This document shows positions 1 to 9,048 of a DNA stretch of 45,180 bases, in pieces. The DNA comes from Candidatus Sulfopaludibacter sp. SbA3 (lineage in GTDB: Bacteria; Acidobacteriota; Vicinamibacteria; Vicinamibacterales; UBA2999). Positions within the stretch are counted from its first letter, which is position 1, and each line of letters starts with the position of its first letter. The DNA is taken from assembly GCA_945903265.1 (NCBI GenBank), contig CAMDNQ010000022.1, positions 1 to 45,180 on the forward strand. The letters are read 5' to 3'. The position numbers and the translations under genes are program-made. A model generated the notes under the pieces. It had not been told where the DNA came from. It searched no databases and saw only the letters and a list, made by a program, of their open reading frames with translations.

Positions 1-93
1 GAGCGCACCAGTACCGATGTCGAAGCGGAATTCGCCCTGCTGGAAGACGACCGGCCGATAGCTGAAGAGTGCCTGAAAAATGGCGTCCAACAC
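1..93 (-). CDS. 5' end of an unidentified gene, cut by the window edge
   Basis: A minus-strand reading frame opens with GTG at 93 and runs in frame off the left edge (31 codons seen). The start is supported by AGGAG about 7 bases upstream of the GTG. The visible peptide begins MLDAIFQALFSYRPVVFQQG, an aromatic, partly hydrophobic N-terminus. It lies 62 bases after the acyltransferase stop on the same strand, so it is probably the next gene of that run (DUF4159, acyltransferase, this). Genes beside DUF4159 are often VWA or membrane-anchored amidotransferase-like proteins, but 31 residues are not enough to name a family. Confidence 0.6.
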   Translation of the reverse strand, partial: MLDAIFQALFSYRPVVFQQGEFRFDIGTGAL

Positions 94-155
94 GGCGGAC
101 TCCTATGAAAACGGCCCCGGACCGGATGAGGGCCGATCATACTTCAGCCCCGCCC

Positions 156-1274
156 TCAGGGACGGACGTCTGGCCAGAGCAAGAGGCCGCCGAGGACCAC
201 CCCGGCCGCCACCGACACCCACCGCGCAGCGCCCGGGCGGGCGTGTTTCAGACGGTTCCAGTACACGGCGAGCGCAATCATCGGGATCACGACCCCCGCG
301 ACGAAAATAAGCGTGACCGGCAATGACATCTGGTGGCCGTAGAACTGGGACAGGCCGGGATTCCAGACCGAGCCGTACACGACGCAGAGGTGGACGAAGT
401 AGACGACGAGCGATTCCTGCGCCACGGCGCCGAAGGCGCGCGGCAGCTGCGAGATGCGCTGGCTGAGGAGCGCGATACACCCCATCACCAGGAAGCAGGA
501 CCCGGTGCGCAGCGCGACGTCGCTCGGAATGCCCCACATCACGGTGCTGGCCAGCCCGAGAATCAGCGCGCCCGGCAGGAGCATCCCCCATCGCGCGAAC
601 GTCCCCATGTTGGCGGCGCCCCACCGCGCGTAGACCTGGCCGGTCGCCGCGCCAATCAGCACGTACGCGACCCAGGGGAAAAGGGGAAACAGCGACCCGG
701 TGCCGGGAGACAGGTAGGCGGCCAGCGGCAGCGGCACCACCCGCGTCCAGTCCATCCTCCACATGTACGGCGAGGCGGAGACGATCGCGACCGCGACTCC
801 AAACGACACCCCCATGAAGACGCGGCGGGATCGGCTGATGAGCACGAGCGCCTGCACGATCAGCAGCGTCACCCCGATCAGCTGCAGGACGTCCACCGCG
901 AACAGCGCGCGCCACTGCGGCTCGGTGACGCCGGCGAGCTTCCAGATCGGACGCGTGGGCAGGTGCAGCGCATAGCCGAGCACCACGAACATCGCGAAGC
1001 GCTGCGCGCGCTTCAGGACCTGCGGCGACAGCGTGAGGTGCGTGGCCCAGTGGCGCGTCGTCGCGATGCTGAAGGCGAAGCCCGCGAGGAGCAGGAAGAG
1101 CGCGGACGTGAGACCACGCTGGAACGTCCAGATCTCGAACCAGCGGCCGGACTGATAGCTCGTGGCGAGGAGAGCGCTCGAGGTGTGCCCCGCCACCATC
1201 AGGATGACGGCGATCGCCCGCGCGAGGTCGATAAAGATGACGCGATGGGCGGAACGAGGGCGGGCGTCGTTCAC
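156..1274 (-). CDS. multi-pass membrane acyltransferase-like protein (HGSNAT/DUF1624 or acyltransferase-3 type)
   Basis: A 372-residue integral membrane protein with about ten hydrophobic segments. After a short polar N-terminus it has a first-helix motif of the form R-x-IDLARAIAVILMVAGHT (about residues 11-29). An Arg/Asp just before the first membrane helix and a His inside it are typical of membrane acyltransferases that move an acyl group across the membrane to a sugar or glycan. I read it as HGSNAT/DUF1624-like, with acyltransferase-3/OpgC the alternative; substrate unknown. The start is GTG at 1274, the only sensible start before helix 1, although the AGAAGG in front is too close to be ideal. 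It follows the DUF4159 gene by 62 bases on the same strand. Confidence 0.7.
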   Translation of the reverse strand: MNDARPRSAHRVIFIDLARAIAVILMVAGHTSSALLATSYQSGRWFEIWTFQRGLTSALFLLLAGFAFSIATTRHWATHLTLSPQVLKRAQRFAMFVVLGYALHLPTRPIWKLAGVTEPQWRALFAVDVLQLIGVTLLIVQALVLISRSRRVFMGVSFGVAVAIVSASPYMWRMDWTRVVPLPLAAYLSPGTGSLFPLFPWVAYVLIGAATGQVYARWGAANMGTFARWGMLLPGALILGLASTVMWGIPSDVALRTGSCFLVMGCIALLSQRISQLPRAFGAVAQESLVVYFVHLCVVYGSVWNPGLSQFYGHQMSLPVTLIFVAGVVIPMIALAVYWNRLKHARPGAARWVSVAAGVVLGGLLLWPDVRP

Positions 1275-1336
1275 CCTTCTATGTTCTCACTGCTCGGTTC
1301 GTGTTCAGGTTCGGTTCGGGCGGCAGGCGGGCGGGC

Positions 1337-2158
1337 TCAGTGCGTCATTGAATAGAGGAGCACGTTGATCCCGAGCGCGTACCCGTTCGGGGAGAACTGG
1401 TAGAAGAAGCCGGGGTCTTCGCCTTCGCGCTCCCACGAGTCGGCGACGTCCGTGTTGTGCGTCATCACGACCATGATGCGGCCGTGGTCGTCGCGGATCG
1501 CGCGGAAGTGCGCGTCGCGGCTGTCTTCGCCCCGCTCCGACGTCTCGCGGCCGCGGCTGCGGCGCCAGAAGCCGATGTTCGTGATCTGCGGGATGGCGGT
1601 GACGACGAACTGGCTGGTGAAGATGGGATCCGTCATCGGCACATCTTCGATCGGGAACTCGGCGGGCGGCAGTGCCTTCGCCAGCTCGCGCGTCCACTGC
1701 TGCCAGGCAGGAGTGCCCCAGAAGTCGTCCACCCAGAGGAATCCACCCTTGAGCAGATACAGGCGCAGGGCCTCCGCTTCCAGCGTGCTCAGTCCAATCG
1801 TGCCCACGTCGGACGCCATCAGAAAGGGGCACTCGAAGAGCGCCTCGTCGGTCGCGCGCACGACGTAATGGATCGGGTCCCGCTCGCCCTCGAAGGGCAC
1901 CGGCGTCTTGGTGAGCTCGCGCAGCCGGATCATCAGGTTGCGCTCGCCGTACGGATAGTCGGTGCGCCAGCCGCCGCCGGAGGGTTCGCGGCGCACGCTG
2001 GTATAGAACAGCCGGCAGAAGGAAAATGCACGGTCGGTACGGAGAGCGGGGGGCCGGCGGGCCGGAAAGTTCCCGTCGCCGCGGAATCCCTGGTCGAACT
2101 GGGCGTACGCGGCGGCGCCGGTCAGCAGCAGCGCACCGATGGCGAGCCACGCACGCAT
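1337..2158 (-). CDS. DUF4159 domain protein, exported
   Basis: A 273-residue protein with an N-terminal signal peptide (MRAWLAIGALLLTGAAAYAQ, cleavage near residue 20). The body matches DUF4159: an early YGERNLMIRLRELT stretch, then LYLLKGGFLWVDDFWG, the central 'membranes/lid' motif seen in glutamine-amidotransferase-like folds, and a C-terminal FFYQFSPNGYALGINVLLYSM. DUF4159 proteins have no proven reaction; they often sit beside MoxR ATPase/VWA clusters in Acidobacteriota and Planctomycetes. It starts 50 bases from the divergent peptidase at 2209, so the two share a control region. No convincing Shine-Dalgarno sequence is visible. Confidence 0.85.
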   Translation of the reverse strand: MRAWLAIGALLLTGAAAYAQFDQGFRGDGNFPARRPPALRTDRAFSFCRLFYTSVRREPSGGGWRTDYPYGERNLMIRLRELTKTPVPFEGERDPIHYVVRATDEALFECPFLMASDVGTIGLSTLEAEALRLYLLKGGFLWVDDFWGTPAWQQWTRELAKALPPAEFPIEDVPMTDPIFTSQFVVTAIPQITNIGFWRRSRGRETSERGEDSRDAHFRAIRDDHGRIMVVMTHNTDVADSWEREGEDPGFFYQFSPNGYALGINVLLYSMTH

Positions 2159-2208
2159 CGGAAACAGTGTATACCCTGCCCTATACCCTCCTCGGCGGCA
2201 CTCTTGAT

Positions 2209-4275
2209 ATGGTGATCGCCATGGATGTGAAGCGTGTTTTGGCTATCGGAACTGTCATTGCCGGAATCGTGACGTCGGCCGTTGCCGGCTGCTCGCGCCC
2301 GGAACCTGCGGACGCGCCGGCCGGGACGGCGGCGACGAATACCGCGCCCGCGAACACCGGCCGTAAGTACCTGCTCGAACAGGTTGGCGACGCCGCGGTC
2401 GTCCAGGTGTACGCGGACGGCTTCACTGCGCTGCCGCTGCGCGAGAAGACGCTCGTCTGGCATCTGTACCAGGCCGCGGCCGCCGGCCGCGACATCTACA
2501 TCGACCAGAAGCACCGCGACGCGCTCGAGATGCGCGGCGTCATCGAGCAGATCGTCGCGCATCCGGGCGGCGTCGATGCGGGGACGCTCCGCGAGATCCA
2601 GCGCTACACGAAACTCTTCTGGATCAACAACGGCCCCTACAACAACCTCACCGCGCGGAAGTTCGTGCTCAACCTGACGCCGCAGGCGCTGGCCGCCGCG
2701 GTGAAAGCGTCCGGCGGCTCGGGTGGAACGTTCGCCACGCGCCAGGGCGAAACCGTGGACGCGACGCTCGCGCGGCTGGGTCCGATGTTCTTCGATCCGA
2801 ACGTCGACGCGATCGTCACCAACAAGACGCCCGGACCGGGCAGGGACATCCTCACCGCGAGCGCCAACAACCTCTATTCCGGCGTGAGCCTGGCGGACCT
2901 CAAGGGGTTCACCGAGAAGAACGGCCTGAACTCCCGGCTGGTGAAGCAGAACGGACGGCTCGTCGAAGAGGTGTATTCCATCAACGGCCGCTACGGGGCG
3001 CAGATCGCGAACATCGTGAAGCACCTCGAAGCGGCGGTCCCGTTCGCGGAACCGTCGATGGCGAACGCCCTGCGCGCGCTCGTCCAGTGGTACCGCACGG
3101 GCAGCGACGCGGACCGGGCGAAGTACGACATCGCGTGGGTCCAGGACAAGACCTCCCCCGTCGACACGATCAACGGCTTCATCGAGGTGTACCTCGACGC
3201 GCGCGGCATCAAGGGCTCGTGGGAGGGGCTCGTCTTCTACGTGAACCAGGAGAAGACCGGGCGGATTCAGACGCTGGCGACCAACGCGCAGTGGTTCGAG
3301 GACCGGATGCCGTGGAACCCCGCGTACCGCAAGCCGCAGGCGACCGGCATCGTCGCCAACGCGATCGATGTCGTGATCGAGACCGGCGACTCGGGCCCCG
3401 TATCGCCCGTCGGCATCAACCTGCCGAACGACCAGCGGATCCGCGAGCAGTACGGCAGCAAGTCGGTGTCGCTCAGCAACATCCGCGATGCCTATGACAA
3501 CTCCACAACGGGAGGCATGCGAACCGAATTTGCGTGGTCGCCCGAGGAAGTCGCGCTCGACGAGAAGTACGGCGCGCTCGGCGCGGAGCTGCTGACCGAC
3601 ATGCATGAAGTGATCGGCCACGCCTCCGGCCGCCAGAAGGAAGGGCTGACCGGGACGCCGCAGCAGTTGATCAAGGAACACTTCTCGGCGCTCGAAGAAG
3701 GGCGCGCGGACCTGATAGGCCTCTACTTCCTGGCGGATCCCAAGCTCGTCGAGCTCGGCGTGATCCCGGCGGCCGACCACGAGAGTGTCGTGCGCGCCGA
3801 GTACAACGCGTACGCCCGTCAGGCAATCGTCCAGCTCCGGCGCGTCCGCGAGGGCACGCAGATCGAGGAGGACCACATGCGCAACCGCCAGATGGTGGTG
3901 CGGTGGCTGATGGCGAACACGAAGGCGATTGAAGAGCGGACGCGCGACGGGAAGCGCTATCTCGTGGTCGTGGACACGAAGGCCTTCCGCGAAGGCGTCG
4001 GGCGGCTCCTCGCCGACATGCAGCGCATCAAGTCGGAAGGAGACGCGGCCGCCGCCGCGAAGCTGTTCGATGCCTACGGCATCCACTTCGACGCCGGGCT
4101 GCGAGACGAGGTCGTGAAGCGCGTCGACGCGCTGAACCTTCCCTCGTATACCGGGTTCGTGATGCCGAAGCTGACGCCGGTGACCGGCGCCGACGGGACG
4201 ATCACCGACGTGACGATCTCGTACCCGCTCGACCTCACGACGCAGATGCTGGAGTGGTCCGGAGTCAGACGCTAG
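2209..4275 (+). CDS. M49-type (dipeptidyl peptidase III family) zinc peptidase lipoprotein
   Basis: A 688-residue metallopeptidase. Counting from ATG 2209, the zinc motif HEVIGH is at residues 466-471 and the second motif EEGRAD at 496-501. HExxGH plus EExRA(D/E) is the M49 signature, distinct from classical HExxH enzymes; M49 enzymes release dipeptides from peptide N-termini. The N-terminus is a lipoprotein signal (hydrophobic core, then TSAVAGC), so the enzyme is probably anchored in the periplasm. Starts at 2209 and 2221 are both possible and neither has a strong Shine-Dalgarno; an upstream extension to 2026 would overlap the DUF4159 gene and bury the signal peptide. The 3' end overlaps the convergent gene by 11 bases. 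The 30-residue spacing between motifs is shorter than in human DPP III. Confidence 0.88.
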   Translation: MVIAMDVKRVLAIGTVIAGIVTSAVAGCSRPEPADAPAGTAATNTAPANTGRKYLLEQVGDAAVVQVYADGFTALPLREKTLVWHLYQAAAAGRDIYIDQKHRDALEMRGVIEQIVAHPGGVDAGTLREIQRYTKLFWINNGPYNNLTARKFVLNLTPQALAAAVKASGGSGGTFATRQGETVDATLARLGPMFFDPNVDAIVTNKTPGPGRDILTASANNLYSGVSLADLKGFTEKNGLNSRLVKQNGRLVEEVYSINGRYGAQIANIVKHLEAAVPFAEPSMANALRALVQWYRTGSDADRAKYDIAWVQDKTSPVDTINGFIEVYLDARGIKGSWEGLVFYVNQEKTGRIQTLATNAQWFEDRMPWNPAYRKPQATGIVANAIDVVIETGDSGPVSPVGINLPNDQRIREQYGSKSVSLSNIRDAYDNSTTGGMRTEFAWSPEEVALDEKYGALGAELLTDMHEVIGHASGRQKEGLTGTPQQLIKEHFSALEEGRADLIGLYFLADPKLVELGVIPAADHESVVRAEYNAYARQAIVQLRRVREGTQIEEDHMRNRQMVVRWLMANTKAIEERTRDGKRYLVVVDTKAFREGVGRLLADMQRIKSEGDAAAAAKLFDAYGIHFDAGLRDEVVKRVDALNLPSYTGFVMPKLTPVTGADGTITDVTISYPLDLTTQMLEWSGVRR

Positions 4276-4825
4276 GCCAGAGCCACCCGAAGGCGCCGCC
4301 GGTCAGCAAGCCGTAGATCAGCGAGTCGAACGTCTCCTTGAGGCTGGTCTGCCACGCCTTGCGGTACCAGATGGTGCGCGGCCACTGTCCGAGCGCGTAA
4401 CTCATGAACGCCGCGGTGCTCGACACGCGGAAGACCGTCATATAGGGCGCGCCGGCCGGCAGCGCCAGGCTCGTGACATACGCGACGAAGACGCCGACGA
4501 TGGCGCAGAACGCGAACCAGGCGCCGAGCTGGGCTCCCATGCCGTCATACGGCGGCATCACCGTCATCACCACGTTCGGGCCGCGCTTCATCTTCGCCAT
4601 GAAGTCGGCATCGCGCATCGCCGCGGCCGAACCCGGACGAGGCATGTGGTAATCGCCGGGTGGCAGGTTGAAGGCGCGGACGGCGTCCATCGCCGCGTCC
4701 TCGGATGGCACCTTCCGGAAGTCGCTGGCGTGATACCCGAGCAACGCATGAATCGCGTAGCTCGCGAAGAAAATGAGGACCGCCGAAACCAGGATGGGAA
4801 GCCAGAGCGCAGCTATCGAAACCAC
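4265..4825 (-). CDS. small membrane protein, function unknown
   Basis: A 186-residue protein with a hydrophobic N-terminal helix (residues 5-30), a polar middle section of about 60 residues (with HASDFRKVPSED), and three more hydrophobic segments (about 100-125, 130-148, 165-183). I do not recognise a named domain. The start is GTG at 4825 behind a good GAGGAGG Shine-Dalgarno. It is the last gene of the minus-strand run from 10346 down, separated from the DUF411 gene by a 30-bp perfect palindrome. Its stop overlaps the convergent M49 peptidase by 11 bases. Confidence 0.75.
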   Translation of the reverse strand: MVSIAALWLPILVSAVLIFFASYAIHALLGYHASDFRKVPSEDAAMDAVRAFNLPPGDYHMPRPGSAAAMRDADFMAKMKRGPNVVMTVMPPYDGMGAQLGAWFAFCAIVGVFVAYVTSLALPAGAPYMTVFRVSSTAAFMSYALGQWPRTIWYRKAWQTSLKETFDSLIYGLLTGGAFGWLWPSV

Positions 4826-4843
4826 GGAAGCCTCCTCGTTATG

Positions 4844-4873
4844 GTAGGGGCCGACCTTAAGGTCGGCCCCTAC
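4844..4873. repeat. perfect 30-bp palindrome (family B)
   Basis: GTAGGGGCCGACCTT is followed directly by its exact reverse complement, with no loop. It fills most of the 54-base gap between the DUF411 stop and the next start. No T-tract follows on either strand, so it is a poor intrinsic terminator and looks more like a REP-type element. Read as protein it contains VGADLKVGP, a peptide that I recall turning up in spurious reading frames of related genomes (memory, not checked). Confidence 0.85.
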
Positions 4874-4879
4874 AGAAGA

Positions 4880-5347
4880 TCAATGCGAAGCGAAGACCCG
4901 TGTCTGTCCCTGCTTGTCGAACGCGACGACATCATACGCCTGCGGCTTCTGGCCCGGCACTTCCATTCCGGGCGAGCCGATCGGCATCCCCGGCACCGCA
5001 ATGCCAACGACCGATGGACGCTCCTTGAGCAGCCGCTGCACGTCGGCGGCCGGCACGTGACCCTCGATGACGTAGCCGTCGACCACCGCCGTGTGGCACG
5101 ACTGCACGCGCGCCGGCACACCGCGCTGCGCCTTGATGCCCGCGACGTTGTTGCTGTCGGTGACGAGCGTCTTGAAGCCGTGCTGCTCCAGGTGCTTGAC
5201 CCAGCTGGCGCAGCAGCCGCACGTCGGCGACTTGTAAACGTGAACGGTGTAGGCCTGCGAAGCCGGCGCAGGCTTCTGCGCAATCACAATTCCGCCGACG
5301 GATATCAGGGCGCCGAGCAACCCGGCCGCCAGAACACGCTTTCTCAT
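4880..5347 (-). CDS. DUF411 metal-binding protein, exported
   Basis: A 155-residue protein with a signal peptide (to about residue 24) and a DUF411 body. The metal/thiol motif is SPTCGCCASW at about residues 40-49; further conserved parts are the SCHTAVVDGYVIEGHVP block and the C-terminal PGMPIGSPGMEVPG. DUF411 proteins are small periplasmic proteins linked to copper/heavy-metal handling in several bacteria. No copper pump or sensor is next to it here. It lies 24 bases after the M28 peptidase gene, in the same minus-strand run. AAGGGG lies about 6 bases before the ATG. Confidence 0.88.
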   Translation of the reverse strand: MRKRVLAAGLLGALISVGGIVIAQKPAPASQAYTVHVYKSPTCGCCASWVKHLEQHGFKTLVTDSNNVAGIKAQRGVPARVQSCHTAVVDGYVIEGHVPAADVQRLLKERPSVVGIAVPGMPIGSPGMEVPGQKPQAYDVVAFDKQGQTRVFASH

Positions 5348-5371
5348 GTGAACCCCTTGAACCTCTAAACC

Positions 5372-7045
5372 CTAGTTCGCACTTCCGGTCGTCGTCGCCG
5401 GTGCCGCGGCTGGCGGCGGTGCCGGCGCGGGCGCGGGCGGCTGCTGCGGCCGGCGCGGCATCTCGTCGTTCTTGAACCGCGGCAGCGGCTCGTCGCGCAT
5501 CGCCAGGTGATACACCGTCGACGCGATCACGATCGCCGCCTTCTTCACATCATCTTCGACGATCCGCTCGTACGTGTCGAGGTTTGTATGCCACGTGTAC
5601 GACTGGTACTGGATGGGATCCTGGAGGACGTTGATGCCCGGCAGTCCCGCCTCGTTGAACGATGTGCTGTCGGTGCCGCCGCGCTGGCGGCTTCGCGTCG
5701 TGACGGCGCCGAGCACGCCGAGATCCTTCAGCGACGCGACCGCCTCGCGGAGCACCGTTCCGGTTTCCGCCGGCCCGAAGACGTTGAGGCCGCGGGCGCG
5801 CCCGGTGCCGGTGTCCATATTGATATAGCCGGCGAACTTCGCGTACTCCGGCTTCGGTTCCTCGAACGTCCCGAAGTGCTCCTTGACGTAGGCCTGCGAC
5901 CCGAGCAGTCCCTGCTCCTCGCCGGTCCAGAGCGCAAGGCGGATCGTGCGGCGCGGCTTTGCGTCGATCGCGGACAGGATGCGGACGGCTTCCATCATCA
6001 CGGCGCAGCCGATCCCGTTGTCGGTCGCGCCCGTCGCCGCATGCCAGGAATCCAGATGGCCGCCGAGCATCACGACTTCGTCGGCCTTGTCGGTCCCGGG
6101 CAGTTCCGCCGTGACGTTGTACTGGGTGCGCCCTTCCGGGTACGTCGTGTTGGCGATGTCGAATTCGAGCTCCACGGCGCGGCCGTCGTTCAGGAGCCGC
6201 CAGATGCGGCCGTAGTCCTCGTTGCGCATCACCACCGTCGGCGGCGCCTTCGCCACGTCGTACGCGGGGTTGTTGAACGCGCGGATCTGGCCGTGGTCGC
6301 GCCCGGCGTCATTGATACGCACGAGCACGCCGCTGTCGAGCAGGAACTGATTGAGCTGCTCCTGGATCTGTCCGTTGGTGAGCGGCTGCGGCGCGGCGTT
6401 CTGCTGCGCGTTTGGATTGGCGGCGTTGTTCGCGGGTGCGTTGTTTTGCGGCGGCGCCGGCGGCGCTGGCGCATTCAGCTGCGTGAGCACATCGGAGTCA
6501 TCCCGGCGAAGCGCGGGCGGGCTGAACGACACCAGCACCTGCTGCGGCATCCCGACGAGCACCATGCGGCCGGCGAGCGTCGGTTTCATCTTCTCGAGAA
6601 ACTCAGACAGCGATTCCTTCGTCGGCCGCTGCGGGAGCACCAATTGCACCGCCCCGGCGCGGACCACGCCCTTCGTACCCGGCGTCCAGGCAAGCGCCTC
6701 GGCCACCAGCGCATCCCTGGCGGGCGAAACGATGTGCGCCACCAGTCGATCGTTGGTCCACCCGGATCGCGCGAAATCCCACGGCTCGAGCTTGCCGTTC
6801 GTGAGCCCCCACGCGTGCATCTGCTGGATGACCCACTCCCCTGCGGCCTTCACGTTCGGCGAGCCGGTGAGACGCGGGCCGTAGACGTCGGTCAGCGTGT
6901 GCAGCGTCTGGAGGATCCGGGAGTTGTCGGTGCCCTCCGAGCGAATCTTCCAGGCCATCTGCTGGTCGATTCGTTCCTGCGCCTGCACGCTGACGAACGT
7001 GGCGCCAAGGGCGAGTGCGAAGACGAAAAAGAGCGGTTTTCGCAT
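5372..7045 (-). CDS. secreted M28 family zinc aminopeptidase
   Basis: A 557-residue exported peptidase. Signal peptide at residues 1-22. The M28 di-zinc residues can be followed through the sequence: H330 in GGHLDSWH, D342 in ATDNG, catalytic E376/zinc E377 in TGEEQG, D411 in NMDTG and H486 in YTWHTNLD. Between about 185 and 325 is an inserted PA-like region with a low-complexity Pro/Ala/Asn/Gln segment (192-222), and the C-terminus ends in a Pro/Ala tail (535-552). Such enzymes trim N-terminal residues from peptides outside the cytoplasm. The start has AAGGAAGG 6 bases upstream. It follows the S9 peptidase by 26 bases, so the two peptidases and the DUF411 gene are probably co-transcribed. 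Confidence 0.93.
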   Translation of the reverse strand: MRKPLFFVFALALGATFVSVQAQERIDQQMAWKIRSEGTDNSRILQTLHTLTDVYGPRLTGSPNVKAAGEWVIQQMHAWGLTNGKLEPWDFARSGWTNDRLVAHIVSPARDALVAEALAWTPGTKGVVRAGAVQLVLPQRPTKESLSEFLEKMKPTLAGRMVLVGMPQQVLVSFSPPALRRDDSDVLTQLNAPAPPAPPQNNAPANNAANPNAQQNAAPQPLTNGQIQEQLNQFLLDSGVLVRINDAGRDHGQIRAFNNPAYDVAKAPPTVVMRNEDYGRIWRLLNDGRAVELEFDIANTTYPEGRTQYNVTAELPGTDKADEVVMLGGHLDSWHAATGATDNGIGCAVMMEAVRILSAIDAKPRRTIRLALWTGEEQGLLGSQAYVKEHFGTFEEPKPEYAKFAGYINMDTGTGRARGLNVFGPAETGTVLREAVASLKDLGVLGAVTTRSRQRGGTDSTSFNEAGLPGINVLQDPIQYQSYTWHTNLDTYERIVEDDVKKAAIVIASTVYHLAMRDEPLPRFKNDEMPRRPQQPPAPAPAPPPAAAPATTTGSAN

Positions 7046-7071
7046 CAGAAGCCTTCCTTAAGGACGCGATG

Positions 7072-9048
7072 CTAACTCAAATTGTCGATATGTACGGGCG
7101 CGATGTCGTCCGCCGGTGTGAAGCCGAAGACCGCCCCGTAGAAATAAAGCTCGGCCTCGAGGCTTCGAATAATTGTCGCAGCCTTTCGGAAACCGTGCTG
7201 CTCCCCTTCGAACGCCAGGTAGGCCACCGGCAGTCCCTTCGCGCGGAGCGCCTCGGCCATCATTTCCGACTGGTTGGGCGGCACGACCTTGTCTTCCAGC
7301 CCCTGCAGCAGGATCAGCGGGCAGGCGAGACGCTCGACCGCATGAATCGGCGACCGGGCACGGTAGATGTCCTTCGCGGCCGGATAGGGGCCGATGAGCG
7401 AGTGCGAGTAGCGCGACTCGAACTTGTGCGTGTCGATCTCGAGCACCTCGAGGTCGCTGATGCCGTAGTAGCTCGCCCCCGCCTTGAACACGTCCGGATG
7501 GAACGCGAGCGCCGCGAGCGTCGTGTAGCCCCCCGCGCTCCCGCCGCGGATGATCAGCCGCTGCTCGTCGGCGCGGCCGCTTCCGCTGAGGAAGCGCGCG
7601 GCGTTGATCACGTCGTGCACGTCGACGATGCCCCAGCGGCCGTTCAGGCGCTCGCGATAGGCACGGCCGAAGCCGGTGCTTCCGCCGTAGTTGACGTCAA
7701 CGACGGCAAAGCCGCGGCTGGTCCAGAACTGAATGGCGAGATCAAACGTCGGATGCGCGGCAGACGTTGGTCCACCGTGGCTGATCGCAATCAGCGGCGG
7801 CGTGTCGCCGGCCGGCGCGCTGAACTCCTTGTTGCGGGGCGCGTAATAGAACGCGTGCGCCGTCTGCCCCTCGTCGGTCGCAAACTCGATGGGCTCGGCG
7901 ACGGAGATGTTGCCGGGATCGATCGCCAGCGAGGACGCGGTACGAAGCACCTCGATCCGGCCAGACGCGAGTTCCACATCGACGAGCGCGTCCGGCGCGG
8001 CATCGAACCCCGAGACGAGCGCCACATGCGTGTCGCTGGCCGCGAGCCAGTCGTGCGGCTGGAGCGTGGCGGCCAGTGTCTCTACAGGCGGCGAGAGCCG
8101 GCCGGTGGCAAGGTCCACGAGCCCGAGATACCAGCGTCCGAGCCGCGTGTACGACACGACCAGACGCGACGGCCCCGCACAGGCCCACGTGGCGGTACCA
8201 AAGACCCACTGCGGTTTCCCGAACTCCGCATCGAGTGGTGCATTGCTGATGACTGGTTCTGGCGAGCGGTCTGAATAGAGTCGCCACCAACCATCGCGAT
8301 CGCTCACGTAATACAAGCTTCCGTCGGGCGACCATCCGGGTTGATAGATCGATTCGGTATCGCCGCCTGCAACGAGGCGCTGGTTCGATAGCGCACCGCT
8401 CGCGTCAACATCGGCGACCCAGAGTTCGGTACCGTCCCACGGCATGTTGGGATGCCGCCACGAGAGCCACGCGAGCCGCGAGCCGTCAGGGCTCAGTCGC
8501 GGCGTCGAATAAAAGTCGTAGCCTGAGGCGAGAACCTCTCCACCGTCGGCTTTCCTGTCCGCCGCAGCCTTGGCGGAGGTGGAAGCCGGACCTAGCGACA
8601 CTGCGACCAGCGTGTTGACCGCTTCGCCCTTCCCGCCGTGATCCTCACGCACGCAGATCAGTCGATTCCGCCGCGCATCCAGCTCGAAGTCGGCGTACAT
8701 GAACGACCCCGCCGGCGTGAGTGCCTCGGGCGGGCGCGACGAGGCGATGCGATACACGCGCTGGTCGCTGAAGTTGACGCAGTAGACAACCCCGCCGCGC
8801 GGCAGGTACGCGCCGCCGCCGTATTCATGCACGCGCGTGCGAACGTTGAACTCGGGCGGCGTCACCTCCGCGATCGCGCCCTCAGCGCTCCGCCGCATGA
8901 GCGCGTACCGGCCGCCTTCGGCCGGCCGTCCTTCAATCCAGTAGAGGTCCGCCCCGTCCCGCTGGACCGCGCCAAGGCGCAGACCTCCGGCCGCCACTGC
9001 TGCCGCAGTGATCGGGGAGGTCCAGGTTCCGTAGGGAGCGGTCGTCAG
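7072..9048 (-). CDS. S9 family (prolyl oligopeptidase-type) serine peptidase
   Basis: About 658 residues: an N-terminal beta-propeller (WSPDG, LSPDGSRLAW repeats) and a C-terminal alpha/beta-hydrolase domain with HGGPTS, the nucleophile motif GGSAGGYTT, an acidic residue in LQGLEDKVVPP and the final His in EGEQHGF. S9C-type acylaminoacyl/oligopeptidases hydrolyse short peptides; no signal peptide is visible, so it is probably cytoplasmic. The family's conserved N-terminus (APYGTWTSPIT) is present, but no ATG, GTG or TTG precedes it in frame. CTG at 9048 overlaps the upstream TGA in a CTGA arrangement and is my chosen start; the fallback is GTG at 8997. A repeat is inserted in frame at 8547-8588. 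Confidence 0.88.
   Translation of the reverse strand: MTTAPYGTWTSPITAAAVAAGGLRLGAVQRDGADLYWIEGRPAEGGRYALMRRSAEGAIAEVTPPEFNVRTRVHEYGGGAYLPRGGVVYCVNFSDQRVYRIASSRPPEALTPAGSFMYADFELDARRNRLICVREDHGGKGEAVNTLVAVSLGPASTSAKAAADRKADGGEVLASGYDFYSTPRLSPDGSRLAWLSWRHPNMPWDGTELWVADVDASGALSNQRLVAGGDTESIYQPGWSPDGSLYYVSDRDGWWRLYSDRSPEPVISNAPLDAEFGKPQWVFGTATWACAGPSRLVVSYTRLGRWYLGLVDLATGRLSPPVETLAATLQPHDWLAASDTHVALVSGFDAAPDALVDVELASGRIEVLRTASSLAIDPGNISVAEPIEFATDEGQTAHAFYYAPRNKEFSAPAGDTPPLIAISHGGPTSAAHPTFDLAIQFWTSRGFAVVDVNYGGSTGFGRAYRERLNGRWGIVDVHDVINAARFLSGSGRADEQRLIIRGGSAGGYTTLAALAFHPDVFKAGASYYGISDLEVLEIDTHKFESRYSHSLIGPYPAAKDIYRARSPIHAVERLACPLILLQGLEDKVVPPNQSEMMAEALRAKGLPVAYLAFEGEQHGFRKAATIIRSLEAELYFYGAVFGFTPADDIAPVHIDNLS
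8547..8588. repeat. imperfect palindrome inside the S9 peptidase gene
   Basis: A 42-bp imperfect inverted repeat. The inner stem is TCCGCC/GGCGGA (8558-8577), and outer arms CGGCTT/AAGCCG extend it. It encodes an Ala/Lys-rich stretch (TSAKAAADRKADGG) between propeller strands, where the family normally has a short variable loop. It looks like a REP-type element tolerated in frame. Confidence 0.6.

Noticed and set aside
2122-4086. Very long open frame antisense to the M49 peptidase
   Set aside because: High-GC shadow frame: Arg/His/Val-rich, no domain, no Shine-Dalgarno. The same applies to long antisense frames over the M28, TonB, lhr and nrdJ genes.
4844-4873. Perfect palindrome as an intrinsic terminator
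   Set aside because: No T-tract on either strand; better described as a repeat.
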